Below, piece by piece: positions 23,917 to 32,983 of a stretch of 33,250 nucleotides of DNA. This stretch comes from Bryobacterales bacterium. GTDB taxonomy: Bacteria; Acidobacteriota; Terriglobia; Bryobacterales; Bryobacteraceae. The notes under the pieces are model-generated. The model was not told the origin of the DNA. It did not search any database and worked only from the letters and a program-made list of their open reading frames with translations. Location: NCBI GenBank assembly GCA_003166865.1, contig PMUP01000085.1, positions 55,086 through 88,335 of the forward strand. The letters are read 5' to 3'. Within the stretch, counting starts at the first letter, position 1; each line of letters begins with the position of its first letter. The translations under genes were made by a program, and so were the position numbers.

Positions 23917-23949
23917 TTCTTAATCCCTTTCTAAGGACTTCTTCAGGCT
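23917..23949 (+). promoter_or_regulatory. Three 11-bp direct repeats upstream of the kdp operon
   Basis: TTCTTAATCCC, TTTCTAAGGAC and TTCTTCAGGCT follow each other without gaps. They share TTyT-x-x-A and sit 35 bases before the first gene of the kdp run. An 11-bp direct repeat is the usual footprint of OmpR/PhoB-type regulators, to which KdpE belongs. Assignment to a KdpE-like regulator is inference, since no kdpDE gene lies in the window. Confidence 0.4.
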
Positions 23950-23984
23950 GCGGGACCTACGCTCAAAAGTGGAAGGGGAATCCA

Positions 23985-24449
23985 ATGGCACTCGCACTCG
24001 AAACAATGATCGCGCCAGTCACCGGAGCACCGGCACGGCCGTTCGCCGAAGAAGCCGACCCCAAACTCAACGTTTCGGTCGTATTTACGTCGGCGGACGC
24101 CACGCTGGCCGCCTTGAAAGAAGCTGGCGATCTGGCTCGCAGCCTGGGCGGCCATATTACGTTGATCGTGCCGCAGATTGTTCCCTATCCGCTCCCGCTC
24201 ACCAGCCCACCCGTGTTGGCGGACTTCAATGAACGCCGGCTGCGCGTCATCGCGAGCGGCTGCCGGGTGGAAACCCGCGTTTGCATCTATTTGTGCCGTG
24301 ATCCTTTAGAGACTTTGAGGTCTGTTTTGAAACCCCATTCTGTGGTGGTCGTCGGCAGCCGCAAGCGCTGGTGGCCGACTGCGGAAAAAAGATTGGCCGC
24401 TAAACTGCGGAGTGCTGGTCACGAAGTGATCGTTACAGAAAGGGAATAA
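23985..24449 (+). CDS. Usp-like protein leading the kdp operon
   Basis: A 154-residue soluble protein. After a 28-residue leader it shows LNVSVVFTSADATLAALKEA and ARSLGGHITLIVPQIVPYPL. The end is LKPHSVVVVGSRKRWWPTAE, then KRLAAKLRSAGHEVIVTE. The alternating strand-helix pattern is like a universal stress protein domain but lacks the usual ATP-binding GSxG-x9-GS end. It has a strong ribosome site (GGAAGGGG). It lies 5 bases before the small membrane peptide gene and is co-directional with kdpFABC. Usp domains occur inside KdpD sensors, so a separate regulatory Usp-like partner of the potassium pump is possible (inference). Confidence 0.75.
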   Translation: MALALETMIAPVTGAPARPFAEEADPKLNVSVVFTSADATLAALKEAGDLARSLGGHITLIVPQIVPYPLPLTSPPVLADFNERRLRVIASGCRVETRVCIYLCRDPLETLRSVLKPHSVVVVGSRKRWWPTAEKRLAAKLRSAGHEVIVTERE

Positions 24450-24454
24450 GTCGT

Positions 24455-24538
24455 ATGCTCGACCTGTTCTACGTTGCAATCGGTTGCCTGTTTCTGGTTG
24501 TCTGCTGGGCCTTCACCAAGGCCTGCGACAAGCTCTAG
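24455..24538 (+). CDS. 27-aa membrane peptide in the kdp operon
   Basis: A 27-residue open frame, MLDLFYVAIGCLFLVVCWAF then TKACDKL, from ATG to TAG. It is a single hydrophobic helix with an acidic N-terminus and a charged C-terminus (KACDKL). It sits between the Usp-like gene and kdpF, with the next gene's GGAGGAAGAA ribosome site beginning at its stop codon. Similar xxDLFYVA...ACDRL peptides occur before kdpF in other genomes as I recall them, but I know no function. The shared position and size with KdpF suggest a second small subunit. Confidence 0.68.
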   Translation: MLDLFYVAIGCLFLVVCWAFTKACDKL

Positions 24539-24550
24539 GAGGAAGAATCC

Positions 24551-24634
24551 ATGGACTATATCATCGCCGGCATAACTTCGCTGGGTCTATTCGTTTACTT
24601 GGTTTACGCGCTTCTCCGTCCAGAGAAGTTCTAG
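24551..24634 (+). CDS. kdpF: KdpF, small subunit of the potassium-importing ATPase
   Basis: A 27-residue single-helix peptide ([20 protein letters not shown] then LLRPEKF) ending in the LLRPEKF motif that marks KdpF. KdpF stabilises the KdpFABC complex in the membrane. GGAGGAAGAA lies just upstream of the ATG. Its stop is 10 bases before kdpA. Confidence 0.9.
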   Translation: MDYIIAGITSLGLFVYLVYALLRPEKF

Positions 24635-24644
24635 GAAGAGCCAT

Positions 24645-26438
24645 ATGACTAGCACTGGAATTCTACAGATCCTGCTGTTTTTCGCGCTCGTCCTGGTGTG
24701 TGTAAAACCCCTGGGCGCCTTCATGGCGAACGTGTTCGACGGGCGGCGCACCTTTTTGCATCCCGTGCTTCGCTGGCTGGAAGTATTGACCTACAAGGTC
24801 GCCGGCGTTCGCGAGGACGTCGAGCAGCGTTGGACACAATACACTGCCTCGTTGTTGGCCTTCAGCATTTTCGGCTTCTTGCTGGTGTACCTGCTGCAAA
24901 GGGCCCAAGCCTATTTGCCCTTCAATCCGCAGAATTTTGGCACGCCTAATGTCACTCCTGACCTGGCGTTTAACACGGCGGCCAGCTTCCTGACGAACAC
25001 CAACTGGCAGGCCTATAGCGGAGAATCCACTCTGAGCTATTTCGTGCAGATGGCCGCGCTGACGGTTCAGAATTTCGTATCGGCCGCAGCGGGTCTGGCG
25101 GTCGCGATTGCCGTCATCCGGGGATTCGCGCGGCATGAAGTGAGGACGCTGGGCAATTTCTGGGTGGACATGACGCGCTCGACCTTGTACGTGTTGCTGC
25201 CGATCTCATTCCTCGGCGCGTTGTTCCTGTGCTCGCAAGGCGTGATCCAGAATCTGAAACCCAACACCACCGCGACTACGCTGGAAGGCGCCAAACAGAC
25301 CATCACCCAAGGGCCGGTGGCCTCGGAGGAAGCGATCAAGGAATTGGGCACTAACGGTGGAGGCTTCTTCAATGCCAACTCCGCCCATCCATTCGAGAAT
25401 CCATCGCCGATCACCAATTTATTCGAAATGTGGCTGTTGCTGGTGATTCCAGCCGCGTTGACCTACACCTTCGGCAAAATGGTCGGCGACACGCGCCAGG
25501 GCTGGGCCATATTCGCCGCTTTCACCGTGATGTTCCTGGCCGGGGTCTTCGTCTGTTACGGATTCGAGCAGGCGGGAAATCCCACTCTCGCCAAGCTAGG
25601 GATTCAGAGCGCCGCAACCACTACGCAGGCCGGCGGCAACATGGAGGGCAAGGAGGTTCGTTTTGGAGTCGTCAACTCGGCTCTTTTTACCACCGTCACT
25701 ACCGACACCAGTACGGGCGCTGTCAATAATACGCACGACAGCCTTCTGCCCATCGCCGGCTTGGTGCCGATGCTGAACATGATGACCGACATCGTCATCT
25801 TCGGCGGCGTGGGCGCCGGCATGTACGGGATTTTGATTTACTGCATCATCGCGGTCTTCATCGCTGGCCTGATGGTCGGCCGCACACCGGAATATCTTGG
25901 CAAGAAGCTCGAGCAGAAGGAGGTGAAGATGGCGATGCTGGCTATCATTGTCACTTCCGCCTGCATCCTGGTATTCAGCGCCCTCTCCACGCAGGCGGTG
26001 TTCGCCGCCAAGGGCTACTGGAACGCACCGGGCGCGGCGATCGCCAACATGGGCAACAGCGGTCCGCATGGCTTGTCGGAAATTATCTACGCCTACACCA
26101 GCGCCACCGGCAACAATGGAAGCGCGTTCGGCGGAATCAGCGTCAATACGCCCTGGTACAACCTGACCATCGGACTCGCGATGCTGGTCGGACGCTTCCT
26201 GTTCCTGATTCCGATTCTCGCGGCGGCCGGCAGTCTGGCGGCGAAAAAGAAAGTGCCGGTCACCAGCGGCACATTCCCCACGCACGGCCCGCTTTTTGTA
26301 GGGCTACTGGTTGGAACGGTGGTGATCATCGCTGTCCTGACCTATTTCCCGGCGGTATCGCTGGGGCCGATCGTAGAACATTATTTGATGCATAGCGGCA
26401 GGCTGTTTTCGCTGATTTCCTGGCCGCTCGGGAGCTAA
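24645..26438 (+). CDS. kdpA: KdpA, potassium-binding channel-like subunit
   Basis: A 597-residue membrane protein that selects and takes up K+ for the high-affinity Kdp pump. All four selectivity-filter loops are visible: [11 protein letters not shown] (117-127), [19 protein letters not shown] (235-253), [15 protein letters not shown] (352-366) and [10 protein letters not shown] (488-497). The membrane-helix pattern covers the whole length. The start is ATG 10 bases after the kdpF stop; kdpB follows after 16 bases. Compared with E. coli KdpA it is about 40 residues longer, mainly in the loop after the second filter. Confidence 0.97.
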   Translation: MTSTGILQILLFFALVLVCVKPLGAFMANVFDGRRTFLHPVLRWLEVLTYKVAGVREDVEQRWTQYTASLLAFSIFGFLLVYLLQRAQAYLPFNPQNFGTPNVTPDLAFNTAASFLTNTNWQAYSGESTLSYFVQMAALTVQNFVSAAAGLAVAIAVIRGFARHEVRTLGNFWVDMTRSTLYVLLPISFLGALFLCSQGVIQNLKPNTTATTLEGAKQTITQGPVASEEAIKELGTNGGGFFNANSAHPFENPSPITNLFEMWLLLVIPAALTYTFGKMVGDTRQGWAIFAAFTVMFLAGVFVCYGFEQAGNPTLAKLGIQSAATTTQAGGNMEGKEVRFGVVNSALFTTVTTDTSTGAVNNTHDSLLPIAGLVPMLNMMTDIVIFGGVGAGMYGILIYCIIAVFIAGLMVGRTPEYLGKKLEQKEVKMAMLAIIVTSACILVFSALSTQAVFAAKGYWNAPGAAIANMGNSGPHGLSEIIYAYTSATGNNGSAFGGISVNTPWYNLTIGLAMLVGRFLFLIPILAAAGSLAAKKKVPVTSGTFPTHGPLFVGLLVGTVVIIAVLTYFPAVSLGPIVEHYLMHSGRLFSLISWPLGS

Positions 26439-26454
26439 CGCTCGGGAGCAAATC

Positions 26455-28587
26455 ATGTCCACAGTCACTACTACGCCGCAAGCGACACCGAACCCGCCTC
26501 TGCACGAGGATCCCACGTCGCTTCTTCCCAAGAAGCTGGCTCGCTCGCGCCCGTTGTTCGATCCGGAGATCGTCAGTCGCGCGACCCGGGCGTCATTCGG
26601 GAAGCTGAACCCCGTCACGCTCGCCAAGAATCCAGTGATGTTCGTGGTGGAAGTGGGCGCGTTGCTCACCACGGTATTTGTTGTCCGCGATATCATCGCC
26701 GGAGCCCCTGGCCTGAAGTTTGGACTGCAGATCGCGATCTGGCTCTGGTTTACGGTGTTATTCGCCAACTTCGCCGAAGCGATGGCCGAAGCGCGCGGCA
26801 AGGCGCAAGCCGACAGCCTGCGTAAGACCAAGACCGACGCGTTAGCCAAGCGGCTGACTGCGTCCGGCAAGATCGAAGAGGTTACTGCCTCGGCTTTGCG
26901 CGCGGGCGATGTAGTGACCTGCGACGCCGGCGAACTGATTCCCGGCGACGGCGATGTGATCGACGGCATCGCCACTGTGGACGAATCGGTGATCACGGGT
27001 GAGAGTGCTCCGGTGATTCGCGAGTCTGGTGGCGACCGCAGCGCCGTCACTGGCGGTACTCGCGTGCTGTCGGATCACATCAAGGTTCGGATCACCTCCA
27101 ACCCCGGCGAAACATTCTTGGATCGCATGATCGCCCTGGTGGAAGGTGCCGAGCGCCAGAAAACCCCCAACGAAATCGCACTGAACATCCTGATCGCGGG
27201 ATTGACGCTGATCTTCCTGCTGGCGGTTGTAACGCTGCAGCCGTACGCGGTCTTCAGCGTGGCGCAGGCAGGCGCGGGCACGGTGCCGAGCGTGGCCGTG
27301 CTGGTTTCATTGCTGGTCTGCTTAATCCCAACCACCATCGGCGGATTGCTCTCGGCCATCGGAATCGCGGGCATGGACCGCGTGATGCAGCACAACGTTC
27401 TCGCGATGAGCGGCAAAGCTGTGGAAGCCGCCGGCGACGTGAATTCGCTGCTGCTCGATAAGACCGGCACCATCACGCTGGGCAACCGCCAGGCGGTGGA
27501 GTTTCTCGCCATCACCGGTGTCAGCGATGAAGAATTGGCCGACGCGGCTCAGTTGTCCAGCCTGGCCGACGAGACTCCCGAAGGCCGCTCGGTGGTGGTG
27601 CTCGCCAAGGAGAAATACGGGCTCCGCGGCCGTCACATTCCCGAACACGGGGCCAACTTCATTCCGTTCTCGGCCTACACGCGCATGAGCGGCGTCGATT
27701 TTGAAGGACGCGAACTCCGCAAGGGCGCCACTGAAGCTGTTACCACCTTCGTGAAGGAGCATGGCGGAGAGGTTCCAGGATACTTCCAGGAGATGAGCGA
27801 CCGGATCGCGCGCAACGGCGGAACACCGCTGGCTGTTGCGGACGGTCATCGTCTGCTCGGGATCATCTACCTGAAAGACATCGTGAAGGGTGGAATGAAG
27901 GAGCGCATCGGTCAGCTGCGGACCATGGGCATTCGCACCATCATGATCACGGGCGACAATCCGTTGACCGCCGCCGCCATCGCAGCCGAAGCCGGCGTGG
28001 ATGATTTCCTGGCGCAGGCCACGCCCAAGGACAAGCTCGAGTACATCAAGAAGGAGCAGGTGGCCGGGCGTCTTGTGGCCATGACGGGAGATGGGACCAA
28101 CGACGCGCCCGCTCTGGCGCAAGCTGACGTCGGACTCGCCATGAATACCGGGACCATGGCCGCCAAGGAAGCGGGCAACATGGTGGACCTGGACAGCAAT
28201 CCGACCAAGCTGATTGAAGTGGTCGCCATCGGCAAGCAATTGCTGATCACCCGCGGCGCGCTCACCACGTTCTCCATCGCCAACGACGTCGCGAAGTATT
28301 TCGCCATCATTCCCGCGATGTTCATGGCGACTTATCCGTCGCTCGCCAAGCTCAACATCATGGGGCTGCATACGCCGCAGAGCGCGGTGCTGGCGGCCGT
28401 AATTTTTAACGCGCTGATCATTATCGCGCTGGTTCCCCTGGCCTTGCGGGGCGTGAAATATCGTCCATTGGACGCGGCCAGTTTGCTGCGCCGCAATCTT
28501 CTGATTTACGGCGTCGGTGGCATCCTCGTGCCGTTTCCAGGCATTTGGGCCATCGATCAACTATTGGTGCTGTTTCATTTGGCTTAA
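26455..28587 (+). CDS. kdpB: KdpB, P-type ATPase subunit
   Basis: A 710-residue P-type ATPase that powers K+ import. Phosphorylated Asp335 lies in DKTGTITLG. The A-domain loop is TGESAP (181-186), whose Ser is the inhibitory phosphorylation site known in E. coli. The hinge [18 protein letters not shown] starts at 543, and [19 protein letters not shown] lies in the fourth membrane helix region. Relative to E. coli KdpB it carries about 20 extra N-terminal residues (Thr/Pro-rich). It is co-transcribed with kdpA and kdpC. Confidence 0.97.
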   Translation: MSTVTTTPQATPNPPLHEDPTSLLPKKLARSRPLFDPEIVSRATRASFGKLNPVTLAKNPVMFVVEVGALLTTVFVVRDIIAGAPGLKFGLQIAIWLWFTVLFANFAEAMAEARGKAQADSLRKTKTDALAKRLTASGKIEEVTASALRAGDVVTCDAGELIPGDGDVIDGIATVDESVITGESAPVIRESGGDRSAVTGGTRVLSDHIKVRITSNPGETFLDRMIALVEGAERQKTPNEIALNILIAGLTLIFLLAVVTLQPYAVFSVAQAGAGTVPSVAVLVSLLVCLIPTTIGGLLSAIGIAGMDRVMQHNVLAMSGKAVEAAGDVNSLLLDKTGTITLGNRQAVEFLAITGVSDEELADAAQLSSLADETPEGRSVVVLAKEKYGLRGRHIPEHGANFIPFSAYTRMSGVDFEGRELRKGATEAVTTFVKEHGGEVPGYFQEMSDRIARNGGTPLAVADGHRLLGIIYLKDIVKGGMKERIGQLRTMGIRTIMITGDNPLTAAAIAAEAGVDDFLAQATPKDKLEYIKKEQVAGRLVAMTGDGTNDAPALAQADVGLAMNTGTMAAKEAGNMVDLDSNPTKLIEVVAIGKQLLITRGALTTFSIANDVAKYFAIIPAMFMATYPSLAKLNIMGLHTPQSAVLAAVIFNALIIIALVPLALRGVKYRPLDAASLLRRNLLIYGVGGILVPFPGIWAIDQLLVLFHLA

Positions 28588-28613
28588 GAGTAAAAGGCTA
28601 GGAGCGAACGATT

Positions 28614-29195
28614 ATGTTGTCACAACTTTGGCCGGCCCTGCGGATCAATATCTTTCTGACAATTTTGCTGGGCGTGGCGTATCCGCTGGCCGTAACGGGC
28701 ATCTCCCAGGTCCTGTTTCCCCATCAGGCGAATGGCAGCCTGATCACCCAGAACGGTCAGGTGATCGGCTCTGAGCTGATCGGACAAAACTTCACCAAGC
28801 CCGGGTATTTCCAGCCGCGTCCGTCCGCCGCGGGCAACGATGGCTACGATCCAACCGCTTCTGGAGGACCGAACTTTGGGCCGACGAATCAGAAGCTGAT
28901 CGATCGTGTGAAGGCATCGGTGGACAAGTTCCACAAAGAAAATCCGGATTATCACGGGCCGATCCCAGCCGACTTATTAACTGCCTCGGGCAGCGGCCTG
29001 GATCCCGAGATTAGTCCGGCATCGGCCCAAGCGCAGACGCCGCGCGTAGCGAAAGCCCGCGAGATTTCGGCGGATCAGATCGGTCAGTTGGTGGCTCAAT
29101 ACACCAAGGCGCCGGATCTCGGACTGATCGGCGAGCCTCGAGTAAACGTGCTCAAGCTGAATCTGGCTCTCGACCAGCAGTTTCCGAAGAAGTGA
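28614..29195 (+). CDS. kdpC: KdpC, assembly/inhibitory subunit
   Basis: A 193-residue protein with one N-terminal membrane helix (INIFLTILLGVAYPLAVTGI). The KdpC motifs are GSELIGQNFTKPGYFQPRPS, ASGGPNFGPTNQKL, IPADLLTASGSGLDPEISPA and EPRVNVLKLNLALD. It is the last gene of the Kdp run; AGGAG lies 9 bases before the ATG. The operon ends here, 27 bases from the stop of the opposing repair gene. No terminator hairpin is seen and no kdpD or kdpE follows, so regulators must be elsewhere. Confidence 0.96.
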   Translation: MLSQLWPALRINIFLTILLGVAYPLAVTGISQVLFPHQANGSLITQNGQVIGSELIGQNFTKPGYFQPRPSAAGNDGYDPTASGGPNFGPTNQKLIDRVKASVDKFHKENPDYHGPIPADLLTASGSGLDPEISPASAQAQTPRVAKAREISADQIGQLVAQYTKAPDLGLIGEPRVNVLKLNLALDQQFPKK

Positions 29196-29222
29196 CGGTC
29201 GTCGGTGCTTGTATCGGCCACG

Positions 29223-30683
29223 CTAGTTACGGCTAATGCGAACGCCGTTTTCCCTCGCGAGCTTCCAAAGATACATTACGCCGTAGGCGCGCCAAGGCCG
29301 CCACGCTTCGGCTCGCCGCTCGATTTCACCAGCTGTTTTCTCAGGCAAGCCGCGCACCATACCCGGCTCGCCGTTGGGAAACGCGTCGGGTTCCCCTAGT
29401 GCTCGCATCGCTACATATTGCGCTGTCCAGCGCCCGATGCCGGGAATCTCACGCAGTCGACCCAAGAAGGCATCCGTCTCGACGATCTGATCGAAGCTAA
29501 TTCGCCCATCGCACACCGCCCTTGCCAGAGCGCGAATAGTCACCGCTTGCGAGGGCGGCAGGCCGATGCTGGCGAGGTCGGCGGTCGCGAGAGTCTCGGG
29601 CGAAGGAAAAAGATAGGCCACTCCGCTCATTGGTGGAATCGGTGTTCCGAGAGCTTGCACCAACCTCCCTGCAAGCGCTGCTGCGCATTCCAGGCTCACA
29701 CGCTGGCCGAGAATGGCTGCTGTCGCGAGCTCGAACCCGTTCCAGCAGCCGGGTACGCGCAGCCCCGGTTCCGCTTCAGCAATGTCAGCCAGCGCAGGAT
29801 CGGATTTTAAGCTTTGGACGATCACACTCCAATCCGCGCTGAGGTCGAACATAGCCCGTATTCGCTCAACAATAAAGTAAAGCGCGCTTGAATCGCCGAA
29901 TTGAACGCGCGCAGCAAGTGATGAGCCGGACGCATCGAGCGAAACCTCGAAATAGCCGTGGGTGCGGTTCCAGGAGATCGAGCGGCGGTAGGTATTCTGT
30001 TCTACAAATTCAACGCCCGGGATCGCGTGATCTGCCAGGAACGCTAACACGCTCTTCCAAGCATAGGGTGGACGGAAAGGAAGCCGCAACAGATACTGGT
30101 TCTCCGGTTCCACAGCCGCCCGGCGTGCCAGCGAACGAATTTGAAGCGGCGTCCGGTTATAGACCTGGCGAATGGCGGCGTTAAATCGCCTTACGCTGCC
30201 AAATCCGGAGGCGACAGCCACTTGGGTCATCGATAGGCTGGTCTCATCGATCAGCTTCTTCGCGAAATGTAGTCTTCGGGTCTGAGCTACAGCGTTTGGG
30301 GTGGCGCCCAGATGCTTCAGAAAAAGGCGCCGCAGATGCCGCCCGCCCACACCGAGTCGCTCCGCAAGCGCCTCTATGCCGCCATCCTCAAGCCCGCCCT
30401 CCGATATTAAGCGTAAAGCTCGCGAGACGGTGCTGGAAGTTCCAGACCACGCCGGAGTGCCGGGCGAACACTCGGGACGGCAACGCAGGCAAGGACGAAA
30501 CCCCGCTCCCGCCGCTGCCGCCGCGCTGGGATAATATCTGACATTTTCCTCCTTGGACGCACGCGCGGTACAAATTGGGCGGCAGTAGATCCCGGTGCTC
30601 AACACAGCGATAAAAAACTTACCGTCGAATCGGGCATCGCGCGATAGCCTTGCCCTGGAACATACCTGCCTATCGAGATTCAT
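29223..30683 (-). CDS. Ada/AlkA-like DNA repair protein with altered catalytic position
   Basis: A 486-residue fusion of an Ada-type zinc domain (C34, C38, C65, C68 in TGIYCRPIC and FRPCLRC), an AraC-type helix-turn-helix (about 85-190, LSMTQVAVASGFGSVRRFN) and an AlkA-type 3-methyladenine glycosylase (about 195-486). Glycosylase landmarks are GQRVSLECAAALAGRLV and the HhH EIPGIGRWTAQYVAMRALG. The catalytic Asp expected in AFPxGD is Glu439 here (AFPNGEPGMVRG), and the following residue is Pro. The Cys methyltransferase domain of Ada is absent. It would sense and repair alkylated DNA and may activate its own gene; the Glu could weaken or abolish glycosylase action. It converges on kdpC. Confidence 0.9.
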   Translation of the reverse strand: MNLDRQVCSRARLSRDARFDGKFFIAVLSTGIYCRPICTARASKEENVRYYPSAAAAAGAGFRPCLRCRPECSPGTPAWSGTSSTVSRALRLISEGGLEDGGIEALAERLGVGGRHLRRLFLKHLGATPNAVAQTRRLHFAKKLIDETSLSMTQVAVASGFGSVRRFNAAIRQVYNRTPLQIRSLARRAAVEPENQYLLRLPFRPPYAWKSVLAFLADHAIPGVEFVEQNTYRRSISWNRTHGYFEVSLDASGSSLAARVQFGDSSALYFIVERIRAMFDLSADWSVIVQSLKSDPALADIAEAEPGLRVPGCWNGFELATAAILGQRVSLECAAALAGRLVQALGTPIPPMSGVAYLFPSPETLATADLASIGLPPSQAVTIRALARAVCDGRISFDQIVETDAFLGRLREIPGIGRWTAQYVAMRALGEPDAFPNGEPGMVRGLPEKTAGEIERRAEAWRPWRAYGVMYLWKLARENGVRISRN

Positions 30684-30853
30684 TCGCCGCGTCCTTCATC
30701 ATAGAAGATCGCCGCCCAAGCGAGTAGACGATTTCGGACCACAACCCAAGTGTTTGAAAAACGAACCACTACCAGTGTTGTGAGGGGCATAAAGGCAGGG
30801 TCTGAGCCGGCCCGCAACACATGCAAGGTCCGGAAACGTCCAACCAGGTTTTG

Positions 30854-30872
30854 ATAACAGACTTACTGTTAT
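30854..30872. promoter_or_regulatory. Inverted repeat upstream of the DUF1579-like gene
   Basis: ATAACAG and CTGTTAT are perfect 7-bp arms with a 5-base centre (ACTTA). They end 25 bases before the TTG start at 30898 and 9 bases before its ribosome site. The shape suits a repressor dimer. No regulator gene is adjacent, so the binding protein is unknown. The rest of the 214-bp gap (30684-30897) shows no gene. Confidence 0.45.
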
Positions 30873-30881
30873 TTAGACAGC

Positions 30882-30888
30882 GAGGAGG
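30882..30888 (+). promoter_or_regulatory. Ribosome binding site deciding a TTG start
   Basis: GAGGAGG lies 9 bases before TTG at 30898. No ATG near it would give the signal peptide, so the TTG start is supported. Confidence 0.8.
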
Positions 30889-30897
30889 ATTGGTCCC

Positions 30898-31401
30898 TTG
30901 AGGAAATATCTGTGGGGATTGGGATTGCTGGTCTTGGTGTTGCCGATGCGATCCCAGCCACTCCCATGCTCCGGTCCAACATACCGTAGCTTCGACTTTT
31001 GGCTGGGCGACTGGGACGTCTTCAATGCTAACGGAAACAGCAAAACGGCGCATGTTCGTGTGGAATCGGTGCTCGGCGGCTGTGCGCTCCGCGAGGAATA
31101 CACCGCGACGGATGGATCAACAGGCGAGAGTCTCAGCTCCTGGAATGCCGCACGCCATACCTGGCGCCAATTTTGGGTAAGCAGTAAAGGAGCAATCGTT
31201 TCCATTGAGGGAAACGTGCGGGACGGCGCCATAGTGCTCACGGGAACAGAACAGGGCACGCATGCACCGGATTTCGTAAGGGGCACCTGGAAGCCGGATG
31301 CTGCTGGTGTCCGCGAGACAGCACAGCGCTCGCAGGATAACGGCCGCAGCTGGGAAGCTTGGTTCGATCTCAGTTTCCGCCGGCCTGTCCCGTCGCGGTG
31401 A
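30898..31401 (+). CDS. Secreted DUF1579-like protein
   Basis: A 167-residue protein from a TTG start. The signal peptide is MRKYLWGLGLLVLVLPMRSQ. The mature part begins FDFWLGDWDVFNANG and continues VESVLGGCALREEY, HTWRQFWVSSKG, and SQDNGRSWEAWFDLSF at the end. This FWLGxWxV...VLGGCxLxE pattern is shared by DUF1579-like proteins, a lipocalin-like family of unknown role. The strong ribosome site GAGGAGG and a palindrome just upstream suggest a regulated, well translated gene. The next gene (HAF repeats) starts 40 bases later and may be co-transcribed. Confidence 0.8.
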   Translation: MRKYLWGLGLLVLVLPMRSQPLPCSGPTYRSFDFWLGDWDVFNANGNSKTAHVRVESVLGGCALREEYTATDGSTGESLSSWNAARHTWRQFWVSSKGAIVSIEGNVRDGAIVLTGTEQGTHAPDFVRGTWKPDAAGVRETAQRSQDNGRSWEAWFDLSFRRPVPSR

Positions 31402-31441
31402 TCCCAATTATGCTCGCTAAGTTGATTAGAAAGGAAATAAT

Positions 31442-32800
31442 ATGAAGATAAAATCTGTGATTTCTCTCGCGCTGGCCGGCGTTCTGGCGGCCCTGGCGTT
31501 TTCGATACCGTTAGCTGCGCAGGGGCAGGCCGGGCCAACCCGTTACCGGGTCATCGATCTCGGCACACTCGGTGGAACCACTAGCAGCGGCAACGCCATT
31601 AACAACATCGGCTGGGTCACGGGCGGTTCAAACGAAGCCAACGGAACTCAAATCGCGACCCTCTGGGCCAATGGATTTCAAATTCCCCTTGGCACGCTCG
31701 GAGGGCCGGGCAGCAACGTCGGGTGGCCCGTCAAGAATAATTTCGGATTGATCTCAGGCATAACGGAAAATGGCAAGCACGATCCTCTGAACGAATCTTT
31801 TTCCTGTCCGGCGGTTGGTTTGGTAAGCGGCAACTCCTGTGTCGCGTTCGCTTGGCGGAATGGCCACATGGTGGAACTTCCGGGGCTGGGCGGCAATAAT
31901 TCGATCGGCGCAGGCGACAATGACGAAGGCCAGATCGTTGGGTGGGCGGAAGACAGAGTTTACGACCCTACCTGCGATAACAGTGCCAATCAGTTCCTGC
32001 AGTTTGAGGCCACCTTGTGGCAACAGGACTTTGCTGGAAATTGGCAGGTGCGTCAGCTTCCACCTTACCCCGGCGATCCTGATTCGGCCGCCACCGCTAT
32101 CAACGATTTAGGTCAGGTGGTAGGTATTTCGGGGCAATGCGATGTCGCGATCGGCGCCTACAGCGCTATTCACGCGGTAATGTGGGAAAACGGAAAACCG
32201 GTCTACCTCGGCAGTCTCGGCGGTCACGGCTGGAATACACCGGGCGCCATCAATAATCGCGGCGTGATCACGGGGTTCGCAAATGGGCCCAATGATGTGA
32301 TCGATGGACAACTCCAGTTCAGATTCCTGGCGTTCATCTGGACCAAAGAGCATGGCATGCAGAGCCTTGGTACGCTTCAGGGCGTAAACGGCACGCCCGA
32401 CGCGATGAGCGAAGCCACGGACATAAACGACGAGGATCAGGTGGTGGGCGTATCTTTTTCCGATTATGAGTTCGATGGCGCACGCGCCTTTATTTACCAG
32501 AACGGCAAAATGACCGCGCTCAACACGCTGATCGGATCGGCGAGTGCAAATTGGGATATATCTTCGACAGGCGGCATTAACGACTTCGGAGAAATCGCCG
32601 CGCAAGCCAATGTCGTTACCAATGGCGTGGTTAGCGCCACTGCGCACGCCGTTCTGTTGGTTCCCCGTGGATCAAACGACCCTATGGGATATGGTGCAAC
32701 GCAGGAGTTCGTTATCCCGGCCGACGTACAAGCCGAGATGCGCCAGCATATTCAAGTTGGTCACATGTTTCTACCGGGAGCGAGAGCGGAAAAACCGTAA
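31442..32800 (+). CDS. Secreted HAF-repeat protein
   Basis: A 452-residue exported protein with signal peptide MKIKSVISLALAGVLAALAF then SIPLAAQ. It has repeats of the HAF kind, where a DLGTLGG-like strand is followed by AINxxGxVxG: VIDLGTLGGTTSSGNAINNI (38-57), PLGTLGGPGSNV, ELPGLGGNNSIGAGDNDEGQ, YLGSLGGHGWNTPGAINNRG and SLGTLQGVNG. The fold is probably a beta-propeller. AAAGGA lies 7 bases before the ATG. HAF proteins are common in soil Acidobacteria; no function is known to me. The C-terminal 45 residues do not continue the repeat. Confidence 0.87.
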   Translation: MKIKSVISLALAGVLAALAFSIPLAAQGQAGPTRYRVIDLGTLGGTTSSGNAINNIGWVTGGSNEANGTQIATLWANGFQIPLGTLGGPGSNVGWPVKNNFGLISGITENGKHDPLNESFSCPAVGLVSGNSCVAFAWRNGHMVELPGLGGNNSIGAGDNDEGQIVGWAEDRVYDPTCDNSANQFLQFEATLWQQDFAGNWQVRQLPPYPGDPDSAATAINDLGQVVGISGQCDVAIGAYSAIHAVMWENGKPVYLGSLGGHGWNTPGAINNRGVITGFANGPNDVIDGQLQFRFLAFIWTKEHGMQSLGTLQGVNGTPDAMSEATDINDEDQVVGVSFSDYEFDGARAFIYQNGKMTALNTLIGSASANWDISSTGGINDFGEIAAQANVVTNGVVSATAHAVLLVPRGSNDPMGYGATQEFVIPADVQAEMRQHIQVGHMFLPGARAEKP

Positions 32801-32836
32801 AGTCGACGTCGCGTAGGGAACAGTCTGTTATCGATA

Positions 32837-32872
32837 TGTCCGGTCCGGGCACTCAACTGTTCGGGCCGGACA
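32837..32872. terminator. Hairpin between the HAF gene and tRNA-His
   Basis: TGTCCGGTCCG (32837-32847) and CGGGCCGGACA (32862-32872) pair over 11 bp with one G-U, leaving a 14-base loop. On the plus strand it lies 36 bases after the HAF gene stop and is followed by ATTGTCTTTT, a weak U tract. It also lies 9 bases beyond the tRNA CCA end on the minus strand, so it could stop transcripts from both sides. Confidence 0.6.
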
Positions 32873-32881
32873 ATTGTCTTT

Positions 32882-32959
32882 TGGGGCGGCTGGTGGGATT
32901 TGAACCCACGACATCCAGAACCACAATCTGGCGCTACTACCAACTGAGCTACAGCCGCC
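32882..32959 (-). tRNA. tRNA-His (anticodon GTG), CCA encoded
   Basis: The minus strand gives acceptor stem GCGGCTG/CAGCCGC, D arm GCTCAGTTGGTAGTAGCGC, anticodon arm CCAGA-TTGTGGT-TCTGG with anticodon GTG, and T arm GTGGG-TTCAAAT-CCCAC. The extra G at -1 pairs with discriminator C73, the identity mark of tRNA-His, and CCA is encoded at the 3' end. It lies 24 bases downstream of the UbiD-family gene on the same strand and could share its transcript. Confidence 0.97.
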
Positions 32960-32983
32960 GTGTAGGTACCAGTTTAACACCCG

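Noticed and set aside
23862-23984. A c-di-AMP (ydaO) or other potassium-related riboswitch before kdp
   Set aside because: The 123-bp leader shows none of the conserved ydaO segments and is too short.
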